This document shows, piece after piece, positions 1 through 13,156 of a stretch of DNA of 64,000 bases; position 1 is the stretch's first letter; each line of letters begins with the position of its first letter. Source of the stretch: Pseudomonas berkeleyensis. GTDB taxonomy: Bacteria; Pseudomonadota; Gammaproteobacteria; Pseudomonadales; Pseudomonadaceae. The position numbers and the translations under genes are program-made. The DNA lies in contig NZ_CP059139.1 in the NCBI RefSeq assembly GCF_014109765.1, forward strand, positions 1,116,001 through 1,180,000, read 5' to 3'. The notes beneath the pieces were generated by a model, which was given only the letters and a program-made list of their open reading frames with translations, ran no database searches and had not been told where the DNA came from.

Positions 1-848
1 TGGTTGCGTTTCTTCTCTTGATCTCGAGCTTGGGCGCAGGTGCGGCCGTGGGTGCCAAGTGGCTGACGGCCGAGCCAGTGGTCGACAACCGCCTGGCAGA
101 AGCGCTCGATCAGCAGCGTGAGCAAGTCGGTGTGGTGCGACAGGATGCCCAGCGCCAACTGGATGCCTTCGCCGTCCATGTCGCCGAATTGCAGGCGCGG
201 CTGACCCGTCTCGATGCCCTCGGTGAACGGCTCACCGAACTGGCGGAGCTGGATGCGGGCGAGTTCGATTTCTCCCTCAGTGTCGGTCAGGGCGGTGCGG
301 AAGATGCGCTCGGCGCCTCCGCCTATGCGCCCCCGCCATTCATGAATGCTCTGGACGATCTGGCGCTGCGCGTCGAGAGTCGCGAGCATCAGCTGGAAGT
401 GCTGGAGCAGTTGCTCGGCGAGCGCCGCCTGAACGAAGCGGAAACGCTCTCGGGACGTCCGGTTTTGCAAGGCTATGTATCCTCGCCGTTCGGTCGTCGC
501 GTACACCCGCTCACCGGTCGTGCCAGCGTGCACAAGGGCATCGACTTCGCTGCCAAGCCAGGTAGCGACGTGGTGTCGGTCGCCGCCGGTGTGGTGACTT
601 TCTCCGGCAAGAAAAGCGGCTATGGCAATACGGTGGAAATCAGCCATGCCGATGGCTATGTCACCCTCTACGCGCACAACCAGAGCAACACGGTGCAGAT
701 CGGTGATCTGGTGCAGCGCGGTCAGACCATCGCCAAGGTCGGCCGTAGTGGTCGCTCCACCGGTTATCACGTGCATTTCGAAGTCAGCAAGGGTGGCCGT
801 CAGGTCAATCCGGCGCTGTATATCGCACGCAGCAATGGGGCTGAATGA
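1..848 (+). CDS. M23 (LytM) family metallopeptidase, 5' truncated by window edge
   Basis: Envelope peptidoglycan endopeptidase-type protein. The reading frame is open back to the first bases of the window and encodes a hydrophobic stretch (VAFLLLISSLGAG), so the start and most of a membrane anchor lie upstream; the TTG at 18 is only the first possible start in view. Counting from 18, a helical, Q/L/E-rich probable coiled coil spans about residues 24-140 and a LytM domain about 150-262, with the zinc ligands HxxxD (H172, D176) and HVH (H251, H253) and H220. Both ligand motifs are intact, so it may be catalytic, unlike the EnvC/NlpD activators. In Pseudomonas this gene sits between lpxC and secA, as here. 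Family assignment is firm; the substrate is inferred. Confidence 0.9.
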   Translation, partial: VAFLLLISSLGAGAAVGAKWLTAEPVVDNRLAEALDQQREQVGVVRQDAQRQLDAFAVHVAELQARLTRLDALGERLTELAELDAGEFDFSLSVGQGGAEDALGASAYAPPPFMNALDDLALRVESREHQLEVLEQLLGERRLNEAETLSGRPVLQGYVSSPFGRRVHPLTGRASVHKGIDFAAKPGSDVVSVAAGVVTFSGKKSGYGNTVEISHADGYVTLYAHNQSNTVQIGDLVQRGQTIAKVGRSGRSTGYHVHFEVSKGGRQVNPALYIARSNGAE

Positions 849-1087
849 GGGGCGCGCGTAGCGACCCTTGAATTCCATTCAATCGTCCCCATCTATTTCG
901 GCATGCCGCGTCTCGGTTTCCCCCGAGGCTGGTGCGGTGTGCGCCATCATGCGGTAGCAATGGGCTGACAACGTCACTTTCATCCCCGGCGTTTCCGGGT
1001 AGAATGCCCCCTTCGCCTGCAGCCATGCTGGCTGCCTGGTCGCGGTTTGCGCCGACCTCCATCCATTCGCCGGAAGATCCTGTCGAT

Positions 1088-3823
<2,736 letters not shown>

Positions 3824-3879
3824 TCGCAGACACCTGCTTGCAGTAGAGGGCGCTTCGGCTATGCTGTCGCCGCCCTGAC

Positions 3880-3914
3880 AACGCCGCGAACGGCTCAGCC
3901 GCTCGCGGCGTTTT
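3880..3914 (+). terminator. Rho-independent terminator after secA
   Basis: Perfect 10-bp stem (AACGCCGCGA / TCGCGGCGTT) around a loop of about 13 nt that can itself pair (CGGCT/AGCCG), ending in TTTT. It lies 57 bp after the secA stop and before the argJ ribosome binding site. Confidence 0.8.
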
Positions 3915-3968
3915 ACCATCTCATTCGGTCGCTGAGGCGGCCACCGCACACTTGAAGGAGCGCACCTC

Positions 3969-5186
3969 ATGGCTGTTGGTCTTGGCCCGCTGTCTACCCT
4001 GCACCCTGTTCCTGGTTTCGAACTGGGCATCGCTTCGGCCGGCATCAAGCGCCCCGGGCGCAAGGATGTGGTGGTGATGCGCTGCGCCGAGGGCTCGCGT
4101 ATCGCCGGGGTGACCACGACCAATGCCTTCTGCGCCGCGCCGGTACTGATTACCCGTGAGCGCCTCGGTGGCGAAGTGCGTTATCTGCTGACCAATACCG
4201 GCAATGCCAACGCCGGCACCGGTGCTGATGGCCTGGCACGCGCCCGTCGTTCCTGCGCGCGTCTGGCGGAACTGACTGGGGTGGCGGAGAGCGCCGTACT
4301 GCCGTTTTCCACCGGTGTGATCGGCGAGCCGTTGCCAGTAGAGAAAATCGAATCTGCCCTGCAGGCCGCGCTGGATGACCTCAAGGCTGACAATTGGGAA
4401 GCCGCTGCCACTGGCATCATGACCACCGATACCCTGCCCAAGGGTGCCAGTCGTCAGTTCCAGCACGATGGCGTTACCGTTACCGTCACCGGTATCAGCA
4501 AGGGCGCCGGGATGATCCGTCCGAACATGGCTACCATGCTCGGCTACATCGCCACCGACGCCAAGGTCGCCAAGGGCGTGTTGCAGGATCTGGTGCGCGA
4601 TGCGGCGAACAAGTCCTTCAACCGCATCACCATCGACGGTGATACGTCCACCAACGACTGCTGCATGCTGATCGCCACCGGCCAGGCGGCCCTGCCGGAA
4701 ATCACCGAGGCCGCTGGCGAGTTGTTCGCCAAGCTCAAGCAGGCGGTTTTCGAGGTGTTCATGGAGGTGGCGCAGGCCATCGTCCGTGATGGCGAAGGTG
4801 CGACCAAGTTCGTCACCGTGCAGGTCAACGGTGGTGGTACCCATCAGGAATGCCTCGACGTGGCATACGCCGTGGCCCATTCGCCGCTGATCAAGACCGC
4901 GCTGTTCGCCTCCGATCCGAACTGGGGCCGTATCCTCGCTGCCGTTGGTTATGCCGGCGTGCCGCAGTTGGACGTGAGCAAGATCGACGTATTCCTCGGT
5001 GAAGTCTGTATTGCCAGCAAGGGTTGCCGTGCGACCACCTACACCGAAGAGCAGGGCGCTGCAGTCATGGCGCGCGAAGAAATCACCATCCGTATCGAGT
5101 TGGGCCGCGGCACCTGCAGCGAAACCATCTGGACGACCGACCTGTCTCACGAATACGTGAAGATCAACGCCGAATACCGCACCTGA
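3969..5186 (+). CDS. argJ: Bifunctional ornithine acetyltransferase / N-acetylglutamate synthase ArgJ
   Basis: Transfers acetyl from N-acetylornithine to glutamate in the cyclic arginine pathway and may also make N-acetylglutamate from acetyl-CoA. The 405-residue protein has the self-cleavage signature around T189 ([10 protein letters not shown] followed by MATML); that Thr becomes the N-terminal nucleophile of the beta chain. An AAGGAG lies 9 nt before the ATG. The NWGR(I/L) and [12 protein letters not shown] regions typical of the family close the protein. It lies alone between two hairpin terminators, as in other pseudomonads, downstream of secA. Confidence 0.98.
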   Translation: MAVGLGPLSTLHPVPGFELGIASAGIKRPGRKDVVVMRCAEGSRIAGVTTTNAFCAAPVLITRERLGGEVRYLLTNTGNANAGTGADGLARARRSCARLAELTGVAESAVLPFSTGVIGEPLPVEKIESALQAALDDLKADNWEAAATGIMTTDTLPKGASRQFQHDGVTVTVTGISKGAGMIRPNMATMLGYIATDAKVAKGVLQDLVRDAANKSFNRITIDGDTSTNDCCMLIATGQAALPEITEAAGELFAKLKQAVFEVFMEVAQAIVRDGEGATKFVTVQVNGGGTHQECLDVAYAVAHSPLIKTALFASDPNWGRILAAVGYAGVPQLDVSKIDVFLGEVCIASKGCRATTYTEEQGAAVMAREEITIRIELGRGTCSETIWTTDLSHEYVKINAEYRT

Positions 5187-5206
5187 TCCAAGCTGTTCAG
5201 AAGCTC

Positions 5207-5250
5207 ATTCCCGCTGCTCATGCCCCTATGACCAGCGGGAATTTGCGTTT
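5207..5250 (+). terminator. Terminator after argJ
   Basis: 10-bp perfect stem ATTCCCGCTG / CAGCGGGAAT with a 16-nt loop, followed by TTTGCGTTTTTGG. It starts 20 bp after the argJ stop. Confidence 0.7.
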
Positions 5251-5308
5251 TTGGGGTTGGGCTTTTAACGTCCCTGACAATTGAATGGTCGATGAAAGGA
5301 ACGCTCAG

Positions 5309-5941
5309 ATGGCTCTGCAACTGGTGGTAGGTAACAAGAATTATTCGTCGTGGTCGCTGCGTGCGGCATTGGCGGTCGACCTGAGCGGCGCTGCCTGTGA
5401 TGAGGTGCTGGTACGTCTCTTTCAGCCTGATAGTCGCGCCCGCCTGTTACGTTATTCGCCGACTGGCAAGGTGCCGGTGCTGGTCACCGAGCAGGGGCCG
5501 ATCTGGGATTCGCTGGCCATTGTCGAATACCTGGCTGAAACCTATCCAGACGCGCAACTGTGGCCACGCGACGGCTATGCCCGCGCTGTGGCGCGCAGTG
5601 TCTGCGCCGAGATGCACAGCGGCTTCATCGCTCTGCGCAGCCATCTGCCGATGGATCTGGCACGCGACCAGGCGCTGGCCGAGATCCCCGCTGATGCGGC
5701 TGCGGACATCGCTCGTATCTGCGCGCTATGGAGCGATTGCCGTGGCCGTTTTGGCAGCGGTGGTGAGTTCCTGTTCGGCCAGTTGAGCATCGCCGATGCC
5801 TTCTATGCTCCGGTGGCGGCGCGCCTGCGCAGTTATCGAGTGGAGCTGCCGGAGGTGGCGGCTGCCTACGTCGAAAGTCTCTATCGTTGGCCGGCCTTTG
5901 AGCGCTGGTATCAGGCTGCTCTGCAGGAGAATCGTGGATGA
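5309..5941 (+). CDS. Glutathione S-transferase family protein
   Basis: Two-domain GST of about 210 residues: an N-terminal thioredoxin-like domain (LVVGNKNYSSWSLRAAL, with SSWS in the position of the catalytic Ser/Tyr loop, and VPVLV plus D-S-L-A-I forming the glutathione site) and an all-helical C-terminal domain ending FERWYQAAL. It resembles the class of small GSTs found beside secA/argJ in Pseudomonas; the substrate is unknown. The ATG at 5309 is preferred over that at 5285 because it has AAAGGA at suitable spacing and gives the standard N-terminus. Its stop overlaps the next start (ATGA), so it is co-translated with the Nudix gene. Confidence 0.93.
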   Translation: MALQLVVGNKNYSSWSLRAALAVDLSGAACDEVLVRLFQPDSRARLLRYSPTGKVPVLVTEQGPIWDSLAIVEYLAETYPDAQLWPRDGYARAVARSVCAEMHSGFIALRSHLPMDLARDQALAEIPADAAADIARICALWSDCRGRFGSGGEFLFGQLSIADAFYAPVAARLRSYRVELPEVAAAYVESLYRWPAFERWYQAALQENRG

Positions 5942-6879
5942 AACGTGTTCATGTGGCCGCGGCGGTCATCCTGGCTGAGGACGGCCGCATCCTCATTGCC
6001 AAACGTCCGGACGACAAGCACCAGGGCGGCCTCTGGGAGTTTCCGGGGGGCAAGGTGGAAGAGGGCGAGGATGTGCGCGTCGCCCTCGCACGTGAGCTGG
6101 AAGAAGAGTTGGGTATCCAGCCCACGGCGGCGCGGCCGCTGATCCAGGTGCGCCATGACTATCCGGACAAGCAGGTACTGTTGGATGTCTGGGAGGTGTC
6201 GGCTTTCTCCGGTGAGCCGCATGGTGCGGAGGGCCAGCCGCTGGCGTGGGTGACCCAGCGGGAACTGCTCGACTATGAATTCCCTGCGGCCAATAGGCCT
6301 ATTGTCGCCGCCGCAAGGCTGCCCACTGAGTATCTGATTACCCCGGAGGGGCTGGAGCCTGCTGAGTTGATGGCTGGCGTGCGTGCGGCATTGGCGCAGG
6401 GTGCTCGTTTGATCCAGCTGCGGGCGCCGAAGATGTTCGACCCGCAGTACCGCGATCTGGCCGTGGACATACAGGGCCTGTGCGCCGGCAAGGCGCAACT
6501 GATGCTCAAGGGGCCGCTGGAGTGGTTGGGCGATTTCCCGGCCGCTGGTTGGCACCTGACCGCCGAGCAACTGCGCAAGTACGTCAGCAGTGGTCGTCCG
6601 TTCCCTGAGCACCGCTGGTTGGCGGCGTCCTGCCACAGTGCCGAAGAACTGGCCCTGGCTGCGCAGATGGGCGTGGACTTCGTCACGCTGTCGCCAGTGC
6701 AGGCGACGGCGACTCATCCCGAGGCGCAGCCGCTGGGCTGGGACGTTGCCCGCGAATTGCTGGTCGGCTGCAACATCCCGGCTTATCTGCTCGGTGGTGT
6801 CGGGCCGGGTGATGCCGAGCGTGCCTGGCAGGCAGGGGCGCAAGGTGTCGCCGGTATCCGCGCGTTCTGGCCGGTGTAG
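5938..6879 (+). CDS. Nudix hydrolase fused to thiamine-phosphate-synthase-like domain
   Basis: Two-domain protein of 313 residues. Residues 1-130 are a MutT-like Nudix domain with a full Nudix box (G38 to I60, GX5EX7REUXEEXGU), a family that removes oxidised or otherwise unwanted nucleoside triphosphates such as 8-oxo-dGTP. Residues about 135-313 form a TIM-barrel like ThiE/TenI (for example TLSPVQATATHP and GGVGPGDAERAWQAGAQGVAGIRAFW). This fusion is common in Pseudomonas; whether the barrel is catalytic is not established by the sequence. It overlaps the GST gene by 4 bp. Its TAG stop is the TAG inside the GTAGGG of the adjoining palindromic repeat. Confidence 0.93.
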   Translation: MKRVHVAAAVILAEDGRILIAKRPDDKHQGGLWEFPGGKVEEGEDVRVALARELEEELGIQPTAARPLIQVRHDYPDKQVLLDVWEVSAFSGEPHGAEGQPLAWVTQRELLDYEFPAANRPIVAAARLPTEYLITPEGLEPAELMAGVRAALAQGARLIQLRAPKMFDPQYRDLAVDIQGLCAGKAQLMLKGPLEWLGDFPAAGWHLTAEQLRKYVSSGRPFPEHRWLAASCHSAEELALAAQMGVDFVTLSPVQATATHPEAQPLGWDVARELLVGCNIPAYLLGGVGPGDAERAWQAGAQGVAGIRAFWPV

Positions 6880-6939
6880 GGTGCGCCGTGCGCACCAAGC
6901 AAGCACCGCGGTATTCCCGGTGTGCACGGCGCACCCTAC
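6876..6939. repeat. REPIN-like inverted repeat pair, copy 1
   Basis: Two 21-nt arms in inverted orientation (GTAGGGTGCGCCGTGCGCACC and its near-complement, 20 of 21 matching) around a 22-nt spacer. The left arm supplies the stop codon of the Nudix gene. It lies between convergent genes and could also act as a bidirectional terminator. Confidence 0.85.
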
Positions 6940-6976
6940 CCAACTGCTGATATGTGGACAGCGGCCCCGCGACTCC

Positions 6977-7552
6977 CTACGGCTTGTCCGCTGCCTTCCA
7001 CAGCACTTCGGCGATGCCCTGGCGTTTGGCGATCAGGCGGGCGGCGACGAACAGCAGGTCTGACAGGCGGTTGACGTAGGCCAGGCCTTCGGCGCGTAGC
7101 GGTTCTACGGCGTTGAGGTGCTGGCAATGGCGTTCAGCATTGCGGGCGAAGCTGCGGCAGACATGGGCTTGTGCGATCAGGCGCGAGCCACCGGGCAGGA
7201 TGAAGTTCTGCAGCGGGCCGACCTCGTCGTTCCAGAGATCGATGGCTGCTTCCAGGCGTTCGATTTCGCCGCTCTGCAACGCCTGGTAATCGGGCATGGC
7301 CAGCTCGCCACCGAGGTCGAACAGGCGGTGCTGACAAGGGGCCAACACCTCGACGATCTCAGCGAGCCCCGGCCATTGGCCCAGTGCTTCCTGCAGGTCG
7401 GCCAGGAGCAGGCCCAGCTGGCTGTTCAGCGTATCGACCTCGCCGATGGCCTCGATGCGCGGATGATCCTTGCCTACCCGGCGGCCATCGGCCAGGCCGG
7501 TCTCGCCTCTGTCGCCGGTACGCGTATAGATCTTGGAAAGACGGTAACCCAT
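6977..7552 (-). CDS. PduO-type cob(I)yrinic acid a,c-diamide adenosyltransferase
   Basis: Transfers the adenosyl group of ATP to reduced corrinoid to form adenosylcobalamin. The 191-residue protein begins with the ATP-binding signature YTRTGDRGETGL (about 9-20) and has VDTLNSQLGLL, FILPGGS (about 120) and the helix with ARNAERHC, VNRLSDLLFVAAR of the five-helix PduO bundle. It is the last gene of a leftward unit: its ATG is 3 nt after the stop of the sensor kinase gene. The kinase and the adenosyltransferase have no obvious functional link. Confidence 0.93.
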   Translation of the reverse strand: MGYRLSKIYTRTGDRGETGLADGRRVGKDHPRIEAIGEVDTLNSQLGLLLADLQEALGQWPGLAEIVEVLAPCQHRLFDLGGELAMPDYQALQSGEIERLEAAIDLWNDEVGPLQNFILPGGSRLIAQAHVCRSFARNAERHCQHLNAVEPLRAEGLAYVNRLSDLLFVAARLIAKRQGIAEVLWKAADKP

Positions 7553-7555
7553 GGT

Positions 7556-9577
7556 TCAGTGCCCTGTACTGGTGTCGAAAGTGGCGTTCATCGGCAATCG
7601 CAGAGTAAAGCAGGTGCCCTGGCCGGCGGTGGATTGCACTTCCATCTGTCCCTTGTGGTTGTTGGTGACGATGAAATAGGAAACGGCCAGGCCTAGGCCG
7701 GTGCCCTGGCCTACTTCCTTGGTGGTGAAGAACGGCTCGAAGATGCGTTTGCGGACGGCTTCGCTCATGCCGGTGCCATTGTCCTCCACCTGAATCTCCG
7801 CCCAGTTGCCCGCCAGGCGCGTGCGCAGGGTGATGCGTCCAGGCTCCTGGTCATCGTCGCGTTGGTGAATGGCCTGCGCGGCATTTTTCAGCAGGTTGAG
7901 CAGCACCTGTTCGAGCTCGTTGGCGGTCGCGGCCACAGGCCCGAGATTGGGGTCGAAGTCTCGGACTATCTGCAAGGCCTTGAAATCGAAGCTGTCGGCC
8001 AGGTCGAAGTCGTTGCCGGCGATTTCCAGCGCCTGATCGATCAACGCCGGCAGGTCGCAGGGCGCCAGTTGACGGTCGCTGCGGCGGCTGAAACTGAGCA
8101 TGTGGGTGACGATCTTGGCGGCGCGCTGACCGGCCTGTTGGATACCATCGAGCAGACGCGGTATCTCGCGCCCTTCCATGTACTGTTCGATGGCCTGCAG
8201 GCTCACGCCAGCCTGCTCGGCCTGTTCCAGGTTCTTCTCCAGCTCGGGGGAGAGGCGTCGGCGAATGTTCTGCACGTTATGCAGGATGGCGCCGAGCGGG
8301 TTGTTGATCTCGTGAGCCATGCCGGCCGCGAGACCGCCGACGGAAAGCATCTTCTCCGATTGCACCATCATTTCCTCCAGCGAGAGGCGCTGGGTGATGT
8401 CGTCGATACGGATCACCACACCGCGCCCGGTGCCGCCCATCAGTGGGTAGAACGTCAGGGCGTAGTGCCGTGGTTCTTCGTTCTTGTGCCAGGTAACGCG
8501 CTCGATCTTCTCTACCCGATGCTGCTCGGCCGTGCGCTTGAGCTTGGCGAGAAAGGGTTTGAGTGGCGGGAAGGCGAGGAACACCGGCTGGTTCAGCGCT
8601 TCATCCAGGCGCGTGCCGGAGAGGACGCTGGCCTCCTGGTTCCACTGGGTGACGTAGAGCTGTTCATCGAGGGCGATCAGCGCCGAGGGCATGGAGTCGA
8701 TGATGCTGTTGAGGTAGTTTTGGAAGCCGGTGAGCTTCTTCTCGATCTTGCTGCGAACCTGCACCTCCAGTTCCAGTTTGCGGTTGGAGTGACGGGTTTC
8801 CTCGGCCAGGTTCTGCGCCTGGTCGAAGGCTTGCTGGGCATCGTCGCGAGCGCGTTTGAGCTGCTGTTCACGGGCCTCCATGCGCATCAGCATGGTGTTG
8901 AAGGCATCGGCCAGGCCGCCGATCTCGTCGCGGTTGCCACGGGCGGCGCGCAGGGCGTAGTTCTCCTCACGCGTGACCTGGCGCGAGAGCTCCTCCAGGC
9001 GGCGGATCGGGCGTGTCACCAGGCGTTTGATCTGCCGGGCGACCAGCAGCCAGAGCAGTACGCTCAAGGCCAGGATCACCAGGCTGGCAGTCAGGGTGCC
9101 GGTATAGAACGCGCCCGGCAGCTCGCTGGAGGCGACCAGCAGCAGTGACCCGGAGCGCCCGCTGGGGTGGGGCAACTCCACCAACAGATTGGTACGGAAG
9201 GCCGTTTCCCGCCAGCTATCCAATTCGCTCAGCTGCTGAGGCAGGCGCAGTTTTTCACCGCGTTGCAGCTGCGCCAGGCTGACGCCGTTGCTGTCGTAGA
9301 TCACCGCTGCGCGCAGTGGCGCGTAATCATCCAGGCGCTTGAGCAGGGCTTCGGCCGAGGCGGGCGAGTATAAGGCTTCCTTGCTCAGCGCCGGGCTGGC
9401 GATCAGGCGGCCAAGCGTATGCAGGGCCTGGGGCGCCATACTCTGCTGGGTGATCCAGTAGGCCGCGCTGATAAAGGTCAGGTTGGCGATCAGCAGCACG
9501 GCGGCGACCAGCACCAGCAGGGCCGCGAGCAACTTGCGGCCGACGGGAAGATTTTCGAGGTGCTGGCGCAGTTTCAT
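7556..9577 (-). CDS. Membrane sensor histidine kinase (HAMP-PAS-HisKA-HATPase)
   Basis: Inner-membrane two-component kinase of 673 residues: TM1 about 14-36, a periplasmic domain to about 155, TM2 about 160-182, HAMP about 182-235, a coiled coil, a PAS domain about 290-400, HisKA with the phospho-acceptor in [13 protein letters not shown] (about 420), and HATPase with N (NAAQAI), G1 (DNGTGM) and G2 (GTGLGL) boxes. No receiver follows; the REC-GGDEF protein two genes upstream is the nearest candidate partner. By position it corresponds to P. aeruginosa PA4398, which I recall being reported to affect swarming and biofilm. It is separated from the adenosyltransferase gene by only 3 nt. Confidence 0.95.
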   Translation of the reverse strand: MKLRQHLENLPVGRKLLAALLVLVAAVLLIANLTFISAAYWITQQSMAPQALHTLGRLIASPALSKEALYSPASAEALLKRLDDYAPLRAAVIYDSNGVSLAQLQRGEKLRLPQQLSELDSWRETAFRTNLLVELPHPSGRSGSLLLVASSELPGAFYTGTLTASLVILALSVLLWLLVARQIKRLVTRPIRRLEELSRQVTREENYALRAARGNRDEIGGLADAFNTMLMRMEAREQQLKRARDDAQQAFDQAQNLAEETRHSNRKLELEVQVRSKIEKKLTGFQNYLNSIIDSMPSALIALDEQLYVTQWNQEASVLSGTRLDEALNQPVFLAFPPLKPFLAKLKRTAEQHRVEKIERVTWHKNEEPRHYALTFYPLMGGTGRGVVIRIDDITQRLSLEEMMVQSEKMLSVGGLAAGMAHEINNPLGAILHNVQNIRRRLSPELEKNLEQAEQAGVSLQAIEQYMEGREIPRLLDGIQQAGQRAAKIVTHMLSFSRRSDRQLAPCDLPALIDQALEIAGNDFDLADSFDFKALQIVRDFDPNLGPVAATANELEQVLLNLLKNAAQAIHQRDDDQEPGRITLRTRLAGNWAEIQVEDNGTGMSEAVRKRIFEPFFTTKEVGQGTGLGLAVSYFIVTNNHKGQMEVQSTAGQGTCFTLRLPMNATFDTSTGH

Positions 9578-9662
9578 CGGGCTGTCGTGACGATGGGTGG
9601 AAGCGGCAGGTTAGCGCGGCTGTCTGGTCATTGCCACGTCAATGCGGCACCTGCCCATCTAC

Positions 9663-11533
<1,871 letters not shown>

Positions 11534-11671
11534 GGGGCGGGCTCGCAGGCAGATAGGAAGGACGCCAAACGGCGTGTATGAGACTGGTTATAATGGGCTC
11601 GCCATAGTTATCGTCAAGTCAGGCGCGCTCACTCCGTGAAGAGTATCGCGCCGTCCATCAGGAGCAAGCTC

Positions 11672-12151
11672 ATGCCTTCGTTCGACGTGGTGTCGGAACT
11701 GGACAAACACGAACTGACCAATGCGGTCGACAACGCCATCAAGGAACTGGATCGCCGTTTCGATCTGCGCGGCAAGTGCAGCATCGAGAGCAAGGACAAG
11801 GCGCTGACCTTGACCGCGGAAGCCGAGTTCATGCTCGAGCAGATGCTCGATATCGTGCGCAGCAGCCTGATCAAACGCAAGATCGACTGCCAGTGCATGG
11901 AAACCAAGGAGCCCTATGCCTCGGGCAAGGTGATGAAGCAGGAAGTCACTTTCCGCGAAGGCATCGACAAGGAGCTGGCGAAGAAGATCGTCGCGCACAT
12001 CAAGGAGGCCAAACTCAAGGTTCAGGCCGCCATTCAGGGCGAGCAGGTACGGGTTACTGGCAAGAAGCGTGATGACCTGCAAGAGGCCATCGCGGCGCTG
12101 CGCAGCCACGAGTTCGGCATGCCGCTGCAGTACAACAACTTCCGCGACTGA
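11672..12151 (+). CDS. yajQ: YajQ family nucleotide-binding protein
   Basis: Small cytosolic protein of 159 residues with two ferredoxin-like RNP-type folds; the N-terminus [21 protein letters not shown] and the end of the chain ([14 protein letters not shown]) are diagnostic. Members in Xanthomonas and P. aeruginosa bind cyclic di-GMP and influence transcription; E. coli YajQ was first described as binding nucleotides. The ATG at 11672 has GGAG about 8 nt upstream; an in-frame start at 11636 would add 12 unrelated residues. It is divergent from the REC-degenerate-GGDEF gene, which makes this a c-di-GMP-themed neighbourhood. Confidence 0.97.
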   Translation: MPSFDVVSELDKHELTNAVDNAIKELDRRFDLRGKCSIESKDKALTLTAEAEFMLEQMLDIVRSSLIKRKIDCQCMETKEPYASGKVMKQEVTFREGIDKELAKKIVAHIKEAKLKVQAAIQGEQVRVTGKKRDDLQEAIAALRSHEFGMPLQYNNFRD

Positions 12152-12207
12152 TTCACGCCCTGAGGGAACCTAGACCCCCTCGCTCGCGTCGACTCTTCTG
12201 TTGCCCT

Positions 12208-12237
12208 GACCGCCATGGCTTGCCGTGGCGGTTCTGT
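12208..12237 (+). terminator. Possible terminator after yajQ
   Basis: Stem ACCGCCATGG / CCGTGGCGGT (one G-T pair) with a 4-nt loop followed by TCTGTTT. It is weaker than the other terminators listed because the T run is interrupted. Confidence 0.5.
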
Positions 12238-12260
12238 TTCGTGCGCAGAAGGAGTGTCCT

Positions 12261-13091
12261 ATGGATATGAATGTCGATGAACTGGTCAGGCTGTCCGAGG
12301 CCTGGCTGCCAGTGGTGTTGCAATATAGCGGCAAGCTGATGCTGGCCTTGGTCACGCTGGTTATCGGCTGGTGGCTGATTGGCCGACTGACCGCAAGTGT
12401 CGGGCGCTTGCTCGAAGGGCGTCGAGTCGATCGCGCCCTGAGCAGCTTCATCGACAGCCTGATCGGCATCGTGCTGAAGATCCTGCTGGTGATCAGCGTG
12501 GCGTCGATGATCGGTGTGGAAACCACTTCCTTCATCGCCATGATCGGTGCCGCCGGGTTGGCCATCGGCCTGGCCTTGCAGGGCAGCCTGGCGAATTTCG
12601 CCGGCGGCGTGCTGATCATGCTGTTTCGCCCATTCAAGGCGGGCGACTTCATCGAGGCCCAGGGGATTTCCGGCTCGGTCGATTACATCCAGATCTTCCA
12701 CACGGTCTTGCGCACGGGCGACAACAAGACGGTGATCGTGCCCAACGGGACGTTGTCCAACGGCATCATCACCAACCACTCGCGCCAGGCGACGCGGCAG
12801 ATTCTCTACGACGTGAAGCTCGACTACGACGCCGATCTGGCCAAGGCGCGCCAGGTTCTGCTGGAGCTGTCCAAGGATTCGCGCGTGCAACAGCAGCCGG
12901 CGCCCGTGGTGGTGGTGGCCAGTCTGACCGAGAGTTCGATCAACCTGTCGCTACGCATGTGGACGGCCGCCAGTGATTATTGGAGCGTGATCTTCATGCT
13001 CAACGAGAACGTGCGTGATCGTCTGCGTGCCGAAGGCGTAGAGCTGGCGCAGCCGCCGCGTATGGTTCAGGTGGTGCAACAGGGGCGTTAG
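12261..13091 (+). CDS. mscS: MscS family small-conductance mechanosensitive channel
   Basis: Inner-membrane channel that opens on hypo-osmotic shock. 276 residues: three membrane spans within about 15-125, with the glycine/alanine-packed pore helix TM3 (GAAGLAIGLALQGSLANFAGG), then the beta domain (FRPFKAGDFIEA, VPNGTLSNGIITNHS) and the C-terminal alpha/beta domain. The length is close to E. coli MscS. Start chosen at 12261 because AAGGAG precedes it by 8 nt; a start at 12225 would add a non-conserved peptide. It stands alone between two hairpins, next to ampG as in P. aeruginosa. Confidence 0.95.
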   Translation: MDMNVDELVRLSEAWLPVVLQYSGKLMLALVTLVIGWWLIGRLTASVGRLLEGRRVDRALSSFIDSLIGIVLKILLVISVASMIGVETTSFIAMIGAAGLAIGLALQGSLANFAGGVLIMLFRPFKAGDFIEAQGISGSVDYIQIFHTVLRTGDNKTVIVPNGTLSNGIITNHSRQATRQILYDVKLDYDADLAKARQVLLELSKDSRVQQQPAPVVVVASLTESSINLSLRMWTAASDYWSVIFMLNENVRDRLRAEGVELAQPPRMVQVVQQGR

Positions 13092-13117
13092 CAGGCTGCG
13101 CTCTGGTTGTAATCGAC

Positions 13118-13152
13118 AAGGTCGCGCTTTCGAAGAGAAAGTGCGGCCTTTG
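13118..13152. terminator. Bidirectional terminator between mscS and ampG
   Basis: Stem AAGGTCGCGCTTTC / GAAAGTGCGGCCTT with a short GAA(GA) loop and T/A flanks on both sides, between two convergent genes. Confidence 0.75.
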
Positions 13153-13156
13153 TCTG

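Noticed and set aside
932..1087. Possible SecM-like leader peptide ahead of secA
   Set aside because: The open frame is in frame with secA and has no arrest-like or signal sequence; it is simply an open upstream extension.
9577..9662. Terminator between the PanE-like and kinase genes
   Set aside because: No convincing stem plus T run on the minus strand, so the four genes cannot be split with confidence.
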